Assembly: GCF_001306035.1 (NCBI RefSeq)
Contig: NZ_LGCM01000023.1
Location: 1-52,583, forward strand
Reading direction: 5' to 3'
From: Levilinea saccharolytica
GTDB taxonomy: Bacteria > Chloroflexota > Anaerolineae > Anaerolineales > Anaerolineaceae
Length of the DNA stretch: 52,583 nt
The notes under the pieces are model-generated. The model did not search any database. It was not told the DNA's origin and saw only the letters and a program-made list of their open reading frames with translations. Positions 34,192 through 42,533 of the stretch are shown here, piece by piece; the stretch's first letter is position 1, and every line of letters starts with the position of its first letter. A program made the translations under genes and the position numbers.

Positions 34192-34743
34192 ATGATTCTG
34201 GAAACCTATATCAGCGTGGATGTTGAAACTGCCGGGCCGGTGCCCTGCGAATATGCCCTGCTCTCGATCGGCGCCTGTCTGGTGAACGACCCCGACGTCA
34301 CCTTTTACCGCGAGCTCAAGCCCGACCGCCCCGCCGCCCGTCCGGATGCTCTGGACATCTCCGGCCTCAGCCTGGAGACTCTGGCGCAAACCGGCTGCGA
34401 TCCCCAATGCGCCCTGCGCGACTTTGCCGAATGGCTACAAAGCGTCACCCCCGCCGGCCACCGCCCGGTGTTCGTGGCCTTCAACGCCCCCTTTGATTGG
34501 ATGTTCGTGGCCGATTATTTCCACCGCTACCTGGGCCATAACCCCTTCGGCCACAGCGCCCTGGATATCAAAGCCTATTACATGGGCCTTACCGGCGTCC
34601 TCTGGAGCGAAACTTCCCTCCAGCACGTCGCCCGCCGCCTGCAAAGCAGCACCGAACTGAAGCACAACGCCCTCAGCGACGCCCAGGACCAGGCCCGTAT
34701 CTTTCAGCAAATCTTCCGGCGGCCCCAAATTGCCGCGGTCTAA
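34192..34743 (+). CDS. DEDDh-family 3'-5' exonuclease (RNase T/DnaQ-like)
   Basis: A 183-residue single-domain exonuclease. Exo I is YISVDVETAG (Asp10, Glu12), Exo II is AFNAPFDWMF (Asp102) and Exo III is KHNALSDAQDQA (His158, Asp163), a complete DEDDh set for two-metal hydrolysis of 3' nucleotides. No polymerase or helicase domain is fused. The length and compact form resemble RNase T, oligoribonuclease-like or DnaQ-like proteins; DNA or RNA preference cannot be told. The gene appears to be transcribed from a box that gives no leader. It lies 57 bases before a nucleotidyltransferase-like gene, with which it may be cotranscribed. Confidence 0.87.
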   Translation: MILETYISVDVETAGPVPCEYALLSIGACLVNDPDVTFYRELKPDRPAARPDALDISGLSLETLAQTGCDPQCALRDFAEWLQSVTPAGHRPVFVAFNAPFDWMFVADYFHRYLGHNPFGHSALDIKAYYMGLTGVLWSETSLQHVARRLQSSTELKHNALSDAQDQARIFQQIFRRPQIAAV

Positions 34744-34800
34744 ACCCCGCCGGCCCCGCCGCTTACCGTCCCTTTCTGTCAGCCCGATTGGAGGAAGCAC

Positions 34801-36129
34801 ATGTCCGATTTGAACCCCAAAGCTCAAGCAGAACTGGAGCGCATCCTGGAATCAGCGCGCCGCCTGGGTGTGGAAGTGAACGAGGCCGACGCCTTGCAGT
34901 GGCTCACCAATATGGCCGCCGTGCAGGACGGCAGTATCACCATGGATGAACGCAGCGGTGTGTTCGGCCACAACGTCTCCATGCTGGATTTCAGCCAGGA
35001 TGAGCTGGAATATTTCCGGCGCATCGGGCGGCTGGTGGAATTCACCGACATCCCCGGTCAGGTGGAAACCGCCCTGGCCCTCTCCGGCTCCGCGGCCCAA
35101 TCCAAAATTCAATCTTACCCCGGCGACTGCGACTATTTTGAGCGCGTCAACCTGCTGGCCCCCACGCGCGAAGAGGCCTGCCAGCTCCTGGCGCGCATCA
35201 TGCGCGAGAAGGCCCTCAGCGCCCTGCAAGGTCCCACCTACCAGCTCATCGAGGTCAAATTCGGCTCCTACCCCGAAGAGATCATCGTCGGCGACCGCAC
35301 CTGCCGGGCTGGAACGCCCATCGCCTGGAAACCCTCCCAAATCCAGGCGGGCAAGATCGAAGGCTTTCATGCCGACGGCACGCCTGCCGAGATCACCTGG
35401 GAGCAGGCCGCCAACGACCCGGGCTGGTGCAAACTGGACTGGGTGGTGGCCGACCCGCTGCGCAAACAGCTAGCCAACGCCAGCAACATGCTGGACGTCA
35501 CCTGGGAACAGCCCGACGGCGAGATCATCCCCCTGGACGGCTACCTGGATCCCTACTTCCAGGAAGTCTATCTCGACGCCGGTTCCGTGCCCATCTTCTC
35601 CAAACTGGCACAGCACGTCTCGGCCAACGCCCTGGATCATTACGTGGAACAGTTGGAGCGCGAGGTGCGCAAATACCTCACCAAAGACATCAATTACGGC
35701 AAGGTGGCCAAGCGCATGTACAACATCTTCCGGCTCACCGGCCGCTATGAAGAAGCCGCCTTCCTGCGCGAACTGTTTGACGAGCCCGCCACCATCCTCT
35801 ATCAGGTGTGGTCGCTCATCCGCACCATTGACGACGCCTATTCGGCCGGTTCCAGCATCCCCCAGGGTGAGCTCATCGCCGCCGCTGACCGCCTGATTTT
35901 GGATGTGATCAAAGCCCTGGAGGGCGATCAGGAAGCCCAGATCGTGCGCCATCTGCTGCGCCTGCGCGACGCCCTCTCCCGCCCTGAGGCCGGCATCAGC
36001 CTGACCGCCGAAGCCGAAGCCGCCCGCGCCGAGGTGATCAACATCGTCAACAACTTCTTCTACGACCGTCTGGTGGGTATGCCCGCCATCCGCACCTACA
36101 TCGAGGGCTTCGTGCCCCCCGCCGTGTAG
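34801..36129 (+). CDS. Nucleotidyltransferase-like protein, unknown function
   Basis: A 442-residue protein; the ATG at 34801 follows GGAGGA. I do not recognise a named family. The segment LALSGSAAQSKIQSYPGDCDYFE (two overlapping pieces: GS at 96-97, and Asp109-x-Asp111) fits the polymerase-beta nucleotidyltransferase signature of a GS loop followed by DxD, and KLDWVV (Asp213) could give the third carboxylate. An N-terminal helical region (1-90) precedes it. The C-terminal 150 residues are helical and contain KYLTKDINYGKVAKRMYNI, resembling a helical substrate-binding domain. The nucleotide and acceptor are unknown. Upstream is a DEDDh exonuclease, so a role at nucleic-acid 3' ends is possible but speculative. 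Confidence 0.5.
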   Translation: MSDLNPKAQAELERILESARRLGVEVNEADALQWLTNMAAVQDGSITMDERSGVFGHNVSMLDFSQDELEYFRRIGRLVEFTDIPGQVETALALSGSAAQSKIQSYPGDCDYFERVNLLAPTREEACQLLARIMREKALSALQGPTYQLIEVKFGSYPEEIIVGDRTCRAGTPIAWKPSQIQAGKIEGFHADGTPAEITWEQAANDPGWCKLDWVVADPLRKQLANASNMLDVTWEQPDGEIIPLDGYLDPYFQEVYLDAGSVPIFSKLAQHVSANALDHYVEQLEREVRKYLTKDINYGKVAKRMYNIFRLTGRYEEAAFLRELFDEPATILYQVWSLIRTIDDAYSAGSSIPQGELIAAADRLILDVIKALEGDQEAQIVRHLLRLRDALSRPEAGISLTAEAEAARAEVINIVNNFFYDRLVGMPAIRTYIEGFVPPAV

Positions 36130-36152
36130 CCCATCTTAACCCCGCAAACCAC

Positions 36153-36184
36153 AGCCCCCTCCCCGGCATATCGGGGAGGGGGCT
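36153..36184. terminator. GC-rich hairpin between convergent genes
   Basis: AGCCCCCTCCCCG (36153-36165) pairs with CGGGGAGGGGGCT (36172-36184). No T-tract follows on either strand, so it may act as a transcription barrier rather than a classic terminator. Confidence 0.55.
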
Positions 36185-36203
36185 GAACTATTCAGCAGCG
36201 CGG

Positions 36204-37985
36204 TTAGGGGAACAACGGCCACAAGAGCGGCAAAAAGATCATGGTCACAATGAAGATGATCACGTTCAACAGCCAGCCCACGCGGGTATAATCCAAAAAA
36301 CGGTATCCCCCCGGCCCAAACACGAGCACATTCACCTGGTGCCCCACCGGCGTGAGGAAGCTGGTGGATGCGCCGATGACCGTCGCCAACACAAAGGCGT
36401 GCGGGTCGGCCCCCAGGCCCACGGCCACATCGATGGCGATGGGCACCATCAAAACCGTCGCCGCCGCGTTGGACATGGGTTCGGTGATCAAACCTGCCAG
36501 CCAAAAGATGCCCGCCAACACCGCCAGCGGCCCCCAGGCTCCCAGTCCGCTGACAATCCCGTTGGCCAAAAAGCGCGCCGCGCCCGTGTTTTCCATGGCC
36601 AACCCCAACGGCAGCATCCCCGCGATCAAGAACACGCTGCGCCATTCGATGCTCTGATAGGCTTCGTCCATCGTCAGGCAGCCCGTCAGCACCATCAGCA
36701 CCGCGCCGATCACCATCGCAATAGAGATGTGCAGGCCGCCGAAGGTGGCCAGGGCCAAAACCAGCCCCAGGCTGGCCAGAGCGATCCAGGCCTTATTCCA
36801 ACGCCGCAGCTCCATCGTCACCGGCTCCAGCACCAAGAATTCGCCGCTCTCCTGCAGCGCCGCCCGGCGGTCGCGCGGCCCTTTCAGCAGCAGGGTGTCG
36901 CCAAAGCGCAGGCGCAGATCAATCAGCCGCTGGGTCAGCACCGCGCCCTTGCGCCACACGGCCAACGCCGTAAAGCCGAAACGGTCGCGAAAGCGTACCT
37001 GCCGCAGCGTGTGCCCGTCCATCGCGGAATGCGGCGCCAGGGTGGCCTCCACCAGGTGGAAATCCTCCGTTTCCAACTGCTCCAGCGTCATTTCTGGCTC
37101 GGCTTCCATCACCAAACCCAGGGGTTGCTTGGCCCGCAGCAGCGTGGCGGCCGCTCCCTCCACGAACAGCAAATCACCCGCCTCCAGCGCGGTATCGCGC
37201 CCCACCGCACGTAGCGGCCTGCCCTGCCGCAAAATGGACAGCACCGTCAGGTCGTACTCCGCGCCCAGACGCGCCTCACCCAGGGTTTTGCCCACCAGGG
37301 GGCTTTCGGCCAATACGCGCACCTCACTGAAATACTCGCGCAGCTGCTGGGTTTGCAGCTCCTCAGCATTCTTGCGCGCGGGCAGCCAATGCCGCCCGAT
37401 CAAAACCATGTAGAGGATCCCCGCGCCAAACACCAGCGCACCCATCGGCGTGAAGTCAAAAAAGGAAAAGCTGGCATAGCCGCGCTCGGCCAGCATACTG
37501 GAAGCCAGGATATTGGGGGGCGTGCCGATCAGGGTCATGTTGCCCCCCATCAGCGACGCAAACGCCAGGGGGATGAGCAGGCGCGACAGCGGGATTTTGG
37601 TCTGGCGCGCAATGCCCGCCACCGCCGGCAGCAGCACGGCCACCGCCCCAATGTTGTTCATGAAAGACGAGAGCAGCCCCGAAACCAACATGATCACCGC
37701 GATGAGGCGCGGCTCGCTCGTGCCCGAAACGCGCGCCACCACCTGCCCGATCTTATCGGCCACGCCCGTGCGGAACAGGCCTCCCGAAACGATGTACACC
37801 GCCCACACGGTGATCACCGCGGGGCTGGCAAAGCCCGAAAACACTTGCTCCGGCCGCACCAGCCCGGTCAGCGCCACGGTCAGCAAAACCAGCAGAGCAA
37901 TCACATCCACGCGCAGCTTTTCGGTGGCAAACAGCGCCACCGCCGCGGCCACAATCGCCAGGGTCAGAAAGATTTCAAAGGTCAT
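36204..37985 (-). CDS. SLC13-family anion transporter with two RCK_C domains
   Basis: A 593-residue membrane protein. The N-terminal half (to about 200) and C-terminal half (from about 395) each carry several helices of the divalent anion:sodium symporter fold, with NNIGAVAVLLP and the family signature ASLMGGNMTLIGTPPNIL. Between them are two TrkA-C/RCK_C regulatory domains (about 205-290 and 300-385), including VRVLAESPLVGKTLGEA and EATLAPHSAMDGHTLRQV. This arrangement is typical of SLC13/CitM-like permeases that move sulfate, phosphate, citrate or C4-dicarboxylates. RCK_C domains often bind a small ligand that gates transport. No operon partner is certain; a VOC gene lies 27 bases upstream in the same direction. 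Confidence 0.9.
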   Translation of the reverse strand: MTFEIFLTLAIVAAAVALFATEKLRVDVIALLVLLTVALTGLVRPEQVFSGFASPAVITVWAVYIVSGGLFRTGVADKIGQVVARVSGTSEPRLIAVIMLVSGLLSSFMNNIGAVAVLLPAVAGIARQTKIPLSRLLIPLAFASLMGGNMTLIGTPPNILASSMLAERGYASFSFFDFTPMGALVFGAGILYMVLIGRHWLPARKNAEELQTQQLREYFSEVRVLAESPLVGKTLGEARLGAEYDLTVLSILRQGRPLRAVGRDTALEAGDLLFVEGAAATLLRAKQPLGLVMEAEPEMTLEQLETEDFHLVEATLAPHSAMDGHTLRQVRFRDRFGFTALAVWRKGAVLTQRLIDLRLRFGDTLLLKGPRDRRAALQESGEFLVLEPVTMELRRWNKAWIALASLGLVLALATFGGLHISIAMVIGAVLMVLTGCLTMDEAYQSIEWRSVFLIAGMLPLGLAMENTGAARFLANGIVSGLGAWGPLAVLAGIFWLAGLITEPMSNAAATVLMVPIAIDVAVGLGADPHAFVLATVIGASTSFLTPVGHQVNVLVFGPGGYRFLDYTRVGWLLNVIIFIVTMIFLPLLWPLFP

Positions 37986-38012
37986 GCCGCCTCCCCCGCG
38001 CCAGCCGCCGCG

Positions 38013-38414
38013 TCACTCCCAAAAATCCGAGGCAATCTCAATCAAATTGCCGTCCGGGTCGGCGATCATGGCCGAGCGCATCTTCCAGGGCTCATCCCGC
38101 GGCGCATACACCGCCCGCCCGCCGCGCTGCACCAGCTCCTGAAATTTCACATCCACATTCCCCGGCTGGCCCACGTTTAGCGCCAGCTCAAAGGTGCCGT
38201 TCAGGCCCTGCGGAAAATCCGGCGGCGTGCCCAGCAGACCCGGCAGCTGGCTGCGGGCGTACATCGACAGGCGAATGCCCTCGTGGCGAAACTCAGCGTA
38301 CGGCCCCTCGCCGTTCCAATCCGTCTCCAGGCCGACGGCGTTTTTATAAAAATCCACCATCTGGGCCAGGTCGTTCACAAAAATGCCGATCATATCAAAA
38401 CGAACCGCGGTCAT
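38013..38414 (-). CDS. VOC-superfamily (glyoxalase/bleomycin-resistance-like) protein
   Basis: A 133-residue single VOC domain, beginning at the ATG at 38414 after GGAGG. It has the beta-alpha-beta start VRFDMIGIFVNDLAQMVDFYKNAVG and the closing strand SAMIADPDGNLIEIASDFW typical of the fold. Glu in NLIEI could be a metal ligand, but the N-terminal His usual in true glyoxalases is absent (FDMIGI), so enzymatic class is uncertain. A TATAAT on the minus strand at 38456-38461 probably drives it and perhaps the SLC13 gene downstream. Confidence 0.82.
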   Translation of the reverse strand: MTAVRFDMIGIFVNDLAQMVDFYKNAVGLETDWNGEGPYAEFRHEGIRLSMYARSQLPGLLGTPPDFPQGLNGTFELALNVGQPGNVDVKFQELVQRGGRAVYAPRDEPWKMRSAMIADPDGNLIEIASDFWE

Positions 38415-38455
38415 TAAAGCCTCCGTTCATCCAAATAGGCTTATCTACTTTCTTG

Positions 38456-38461
38456 ATTATA
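38456..38461 (-). promoter_or_regulatory. -10 box TATAAT upstream of the VOC-SLC13 pair
   Basis: A perfect TATAAT on the minus strand, 41 bases before the VOC start codon. The -35 is not clear. The remaining 38470-38587 shows no gene or strong motif. Confidence 0.5.
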
Positions 38462-38608
38462 GCAAAAATGTTCTGCCAGCGCCCCCTACCCAAATGGCCA
38501 TTGAAAAACTCATCCACCGTCTATAAGCCAATCCCCCATTCGCAGGATGCGCACGCCGCCCTGGCAAATTAGAATGAAAGAAACCATTTGAATGTACCCT
38601 ACAAGACG

Positions 38609-40939
38609 ATGCTCATCCAATTTTCGAATCTCCCCACCTCCCCCGATATGCACCCCTCTTACTCTGCCGGACGTTCTCGCTTTCAAAAAATCGCCCAACG
38701 TATTGGGGCATTACGATCATCGCTTTTCCACTCCCCCCTTCTCCCCGCCTCGCGCGTATGGCGCGGGGCAATGTACGGCCTGGCGCTGACCGCTGCCCTG
38801 GTTTGGGCCGCGCTGTCTTTGGCCGGTTTTGCCCTGGCGGGCGCAGCGGCCGGAATTCTGGGCTGGCTCGGCGGTATCCTGGCCGCGGCTCTTTTGGCAG
38901 CGCTGCTGATTCTTGTGGCCCGTCTGCTGGGCCGCCTTCCCGCCTTGTACGCCTGGGTTTTTTTGACCGCCCTGCCGCTGATGCTGATCGCCTACATGGC
39001 CATGCCGCTGGCCTACGGTATGGTTGCAGTCGTTTTCCTTCTTCTGGTGAGCGCGTCCACCCTGGGTGCAGGTATCGCCCAGCTCGCCGCCTGGCCGCGC
39101 CTCACCCAACGCCAAAAAGTGACCCACGCCGCCGTTCCTCTCCTCCTGGGTCTCCTTTTGCTGACTCTGATCGGATCTGTGCTGCTGCCAGAAGGCCGCA
39201 CCATCACCCCACCCGTTAACGCCGCGGCGGTATCAGCGCAGGCTGTAAAACCCCTGGAACTTTCGGACCCCTCTCTCCCTGGCCCATTCGCTGTGCAAAC
39301 CCTCACCTACGGCAGCGGTGCCGATCTGCGCCGCCCGCAGTATGCCGCCCAGGCCGACCTTAAAACAGAGCCAGTGGACGGATCCGCCCTGGTCGAAGGG
39401 TGGTCTGATCTGCGCACGGCATATTGGGGTTTTGGTCCCCAGGCCATGCCGCTGAATGCACGCGTTTGGCTCCCCAAAGGCTCCGGGCCTTTTCCCCTCA
39501 TTGTGCTGGTACACGGCAACCATCCCATGGAGGACCCTTCTGAAGATGGGTACGCCTACCTGGCAGAACTGCTCGCCAGCCGCGGCTTCATCACCGCTTC
39601 CATTGACGAAAATTTTCTTAACCTTTCGCTCACTGCCGACTTAGCCTTTCTGGCCCCCCTCAAAGAGGAGAATGACGCCCGCGCCTGGCTCATTTTGCAG
39701 CACTTGCATCAATGGCAGCAGTGGAGCACCACCCCTGACAATCCTTTCTACGGCCTGGTCAATATGGACAGCATCGGGTTGGTGGGCCATTCGCGCGGCG
39801 GTGAAGCTGTGGCGCTGGCAGCTGCCTTTAACCGCATGCGCTGCCATCCTGATGACGCCTCTATCCCCCTGGGCGGCGGGTTTAACATCCGCTCCGTGGC
39901 CGCGATTGCCCCTGTAGACGGCCAATTCCGCCCGGGCGGCCGCCGCGTACCCCTCAGCAATATCAATTACCTGGTTCTGCACGGCGCGCAGGATATGGAC
40001 GTGGCCACTTTCAGCGGGTCGCGCACCTACCAGCAGCTCTTTTATGATGACGGCAAGCCGTACTTCAAAACCGCGCTGTACATCTACGGCGCAAATCACG
40101 GCCAATTTAACCGCGCCTGGGGCCGCCGCGACATGTTGGGCCCGGCTCGCCAGCTCTTTAATCTCACCCAGCTCATGCCCGCAGCCGAACAAGAAAAAAT
40201 CGCCCAGGTGGCCGTCAGCGCCTTTTTCGAAGCCTCCCTCCACCAGCAATCCGGCTACCGCGCCCTGTTTCAAGACCCGCGCAGCGCCGCTGCCTGGCTT
40301 CCAAACACGATCCTGATCAGCCAGTATCAAGATTCATTCACCCTGCGCGCCGCCACCTTTGAAGAAGACCTAGATCTCACCAGTGCCTCCTGGCCCAATG
40401 CCCTGCAGGGTGAAAACTTGACCCGCTGGCAAGAGAAAATCGTCCCGCTTAAATGGGGAAATTTGGAAACCAGCGCAGTCCTCCTCGGTTGGGATCACAG
40501 CACAAAAAGCGGCACGCCCCACTATACCCTCAGCCTACCCCAGCAGGACCTGGGGCTACAGCCGCATACGTATCTGACCTTTTCTCTGGCCGCGGTGGAT
40601 GAATCCCCCTTACCCCATGCTTCCCGACCTACCCAGCCGTTCACCCAACCCATTGATTTAACCCTGGATCTGGCAGACCGATCTGGTCAGACTGCCCGCC
40701 TGCCCCTCAGCCATTTTTCCCTCCTTCAGCCGCCCCTGCGCACTCATTTGGGCAAAATGGATTGGATGAGCTTTTTGCCCCTTTCTGAACCCATCTTTCA
40801 AACTTTTGAATATCCCCTGAATGATTTTACTGCTCAGAATCCCGCCCTGGACATCGCCGATCTCGCCGAAGTTCGCTTCGTTTTTGATCGCACCCCTGCG
40901 GGTGTGATCCTCTTGGATGAGATCGGTTTTCGACGATAA
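38609..40939 (+). CDS. Membrane-anchored alpha/beta hydrolase, large form
   Basis: About 776 residues. The start is uncertain: TTG 38588, ATG 38609 and ATG 38648 are all in frame without a ribosome site. After a basic N-terminus come five or six transmembrane helices (about 50-180), then an extracytoplasmic region with an alpha/beta hydrolase core. LIVLVHGNHPMED forms the oxyanion strand, VGHSRGGEA holds the nucleophile (Ser about 395), LVLHGAQDMDVATF holds the acid and YGANHGQF the His. A beta-rich C-terminal domain of about 200 residues follows. The core resembles PAF-acetylhydrolase/dienelactone-hydrolase-like esterases. Fusion with a multi-helix membrane domain is unusual; the substrate is unknown. 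Confidence 0.75.
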   Translation: MLIQFSNLPTSPDMHPSYSAGRSRFQKIAQRIGALRSSLFHSPLLPASRVWRGAMYGLALTAALVWAALSLAGFALAGAAAGILGWLGGILAAALLAALLILVARLLGRLPALYAWVFLTALPLMLIAYMAMPLAYGMVAVVFLLLVSASTLGAGIAQLAAWPRLTQRQKVTHAAVPLLLGLLLLTLIGSVLLPEGRTITPPVNAAAVSAQAVKPLELSDPSLPGPFAVQTLTYGSGADLRRPQYAAQADLKTEPVDGSALVEGWSDLRTAYWGFGPQAMPLNARVWLPKGSGPFPLIVLVHGNHPMEDPSEDGYAYLAELLASRGFITASIDENFLNLSLTADLAFLAPLKEENDARAWLILQHLHQWQQWSTTPDNPFYGLVNMDSIGLVGHSRGGEAVALAAAFNRMRCHPDDASIPLGGGFNIRSVAAIAPVDGQFRPGGRRVPLSNINYLVLHGAQDMDVATFSGSRTYQQLFYDDGKPYFKTALYIYGANHGQFNRAWGRRDMLGPARQLFNLTQLMPAAEQEKIAQVAVSAFFEASLHQQSGYRALFQDPRSAAAWLPNTILISQYQDSFTLRAATFEEDLDLTSASWPNALQGENLTRWQEKIVPLKWGNLETSAVLLGWDHSTKSGTPHYTLSLPQQDLGLQPHTYLTFSLAAVDESPLPHASRPTQPFTQPIDLTLDLADRSGQTARLPLSHFSLLQPPLRTHLGKMDWMSFLPLSEPIFQTFEYPLNDFTAQNPALDIADLAEVRFVFDRTPAGVILLDEIGFRR

Positions 40940-40970
40940 TCCGTCTTTCAATCATGGAGTGAATGCCAAT

Positions 40971-41873
40971 ATGTTTCCCAAGCCAGACAGCTCTCACATC
41001 ACCACCACCACCCAAACCATCGCCTTGGAGGAGGGCGCATCGCTGTTCGTCAAGGTGCTTCGCGGTCCCCAACGCACCGGACGCCGCGCCATCTACATTC
41101 ACGGCGGGGGCGGGGGCGGCAACCACACCCTCATTGATCGCCCTTCGCGCCACCTGATCAACGACGGCTTCTTCGACACCATTTATCTGCCCGACCGGCG
41201 CGGCGACGGGGCCAGTTCGCCCCTCACGCACAAACAGACCATCCGCGAGCACGCCAAAGACATGGCCATTCTGCTCGACGGCCTAGGTGAAACCGGCCCG
41301 CTGACAGCCATGGGCGTCTCTTACGGCGGCCCCATCGCCCTGGATCTGGCGGCCATCGATCTGCGCATCGAGCGCGTGGTGCTGGTGGCCTCTTCTCCAG
41401 CCCTCAGCCAAAATAACGGCATAGCACGCGTCATGCTGAAGACCGGTTTCCTTTCTGTGCTGATGAAAACGGTCTACCGCCGCTTCCTGGGCCAGCTTCC
41501 CCCAGAATATGTGGATTTCGACCCCGCCTACGACGCAAAATCCTCGCGCGAGCTGGTGAAGATGTTCACCGAAGCCCTCAAGCGCACGCCCAAAGACCGC
41601 CTGGATTCTTTCATTTACTCCATCGAAGCCACCCTGGATGAGGCCAACGCCAGTCTGGCCGAGGATGTGACCCTCCACGTTCCCGTTTTGCAGATCATCG
41701 GACAGCGGGATGAAGTTTGGGGCAGCAAGCTGCTGCCTGCCTATTTGGAGCGATTCCCCGCCTACCGCCAGATCATCGTTCCGGAAGGCCGCATCCACAA
41801 GGACGTGTTCCTCAAGCCGGTGCCCTTCTATCAGGCGCTGGTCCGCGGTCTGAGCGAAGCTCTCTCAGCGTAA
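40971..41873 (+). CDS. Alpha/beta hydrolase
   Basis: A 300-residue soluble hydrolase; the ATG at 40971 has GGAG eleven bases before it. The HGGGGGGNHT loop is the oxyanion region, GVSYGG carries the nucleophile Ser117, GQRDEVWG the acid and EGRIHKDVF the His, so the triad is complete. The LPDRRGDGASS loop and a helical cap (about 140-220) match esterase/haloperoxidase-type proteins. It starts 31 bases after the membrane-anchored hydrolase gene and probably shares its transcript, although the two hydrolases are not close paralogues. Substrate unknown. Confidence 0.87.
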   Translation: MFPKPDSSHITTTTQTIALEEGASLFVKVLRGPQRTGRRAIYIHGGGGGGNHTLIDRPSRHLINDGFFDTIYLPDRRGDGASSPLTHKQTIREHAKDMAILLDGLGETGPLTAMGVSYGGPIALDLAAIDLRIERVVLVASSPALSQNNGIARVMLKTGFLSVLMKTVYRRFLGQLPPEYVDFDPAYDAKSSRELVKMFTEALKRTPKDRLDSFIYSIEATLDEANASLAEDVTLHVPVLQIIGQRDEVWGSKLLPAYLERFPAYRQIIVPEGRIHKDVFLKPVPFYQALVRGLSEALSA

Positions 41874-41893
41874 TATCCCCCTCCCCCCATAAA

Positions 41894-41930
41894 AAACTGC
41901 GCCCGGCTCAGTTTTGGCCAGGCGCAGTTT
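41894..41930. terminator. Bidirectional terminator between convergent genes
   Basis: AAACTGCGCC (41894-41903) pairs with GGCGCAGTTT (41921-41930), with a further CGG/TTGG inner pairing. A-rich and T-rich flanks allow function on both strands. Confidence 0.75.
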
Positions 41931-41936
41931 GCTACT

Positions 41937-42533
41937 TTACCACACGTACGGGATCAGCCGCCAGGAGTGCCTGACGTAGCGCATGTAAGCCTCGCCGAAC
42001 CACTCGCGCAGCCAGCGTTCCTCCACGCGAATACGGCTCACCACCGCCGGGATGCCCAGCAGCGCCGCCAGACCCAGCCCGCCCCAACTGCCCAAACACA
42101 GCGGAATGCCCAGAAACAGGCAGAGCAGCCCCAAATAGGCCGGGTGGCGCAGGCGTTGATACACCCCCGTGGTCACCAACTGGTGCTTTTTCGAAGTTTC
42201 CACATGCACGCTGTACTGCTTGCCCAGTTCGCGGCGCGCCAAAAAGCGCAAGGCCACCCCGGCCACCGTCAGGGCTGCCCCCAACCCGCGCAGCCCCCAC
42301 AGCGGCGAGGCAAAGGTGGTCCAACTGCCCATCCAGGAGTCCGCCAGGGCGTAAAACTGGCTGGCGTACCAGCTGATGCTGATCCACCAGTACGAAGCAG
42401 CCGCCAGGCGCAATCCCCCCGTCTGCTGCTGCTTGGAAAGGGAAAAGCCGCGCTCCACCACCGCCCAGGCGATGAACCCGCCCAGGCCGATCCACTGAAA
42501 GATTTGCACAACGTTCACAGGTTCCATCCTCAT
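41937..42533 (-). CDS. Isoprenylcysteine carboxyl methyltransferase-like (ICMT/PEMT-type) membrane methyltransferase
   Basis: A 198-residue membrane protein with four or five helices. The C-terminal signature is clear: LRHPAYLGLLCLFLG, RIRVEERWLREWFGEAYMRY and WRLIPYVW, which form the SAM-binding pocket in the ICMT and phospholipid N-methyltransferase families. In bacteria the acceptor is usually unknown (lipid, isoprenoid or quinone-like). The start codon directly follows the stop of the glycosyltransferase gene, so translation is coupled; both may modify the same lipid. Confidence 0.87.
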   Translation of the reverse strand: MRMEPVNVVQIFQWIGLGGFIAWAVVERGFSLSKQQQTGGLRLAAASYWWISISWYASQFYALADSWMGSWTTFASPLWGLRGLGAALTVAGVALRFLARRELGKQYSVHVETSKKHQLVTTGVYQRLRHPAYLGLLCLFLGIPLCLGSWGGLGLAALLGIPAVVSRIRVEERWLREWFGEAYMRYVRHSWRLIPYVW

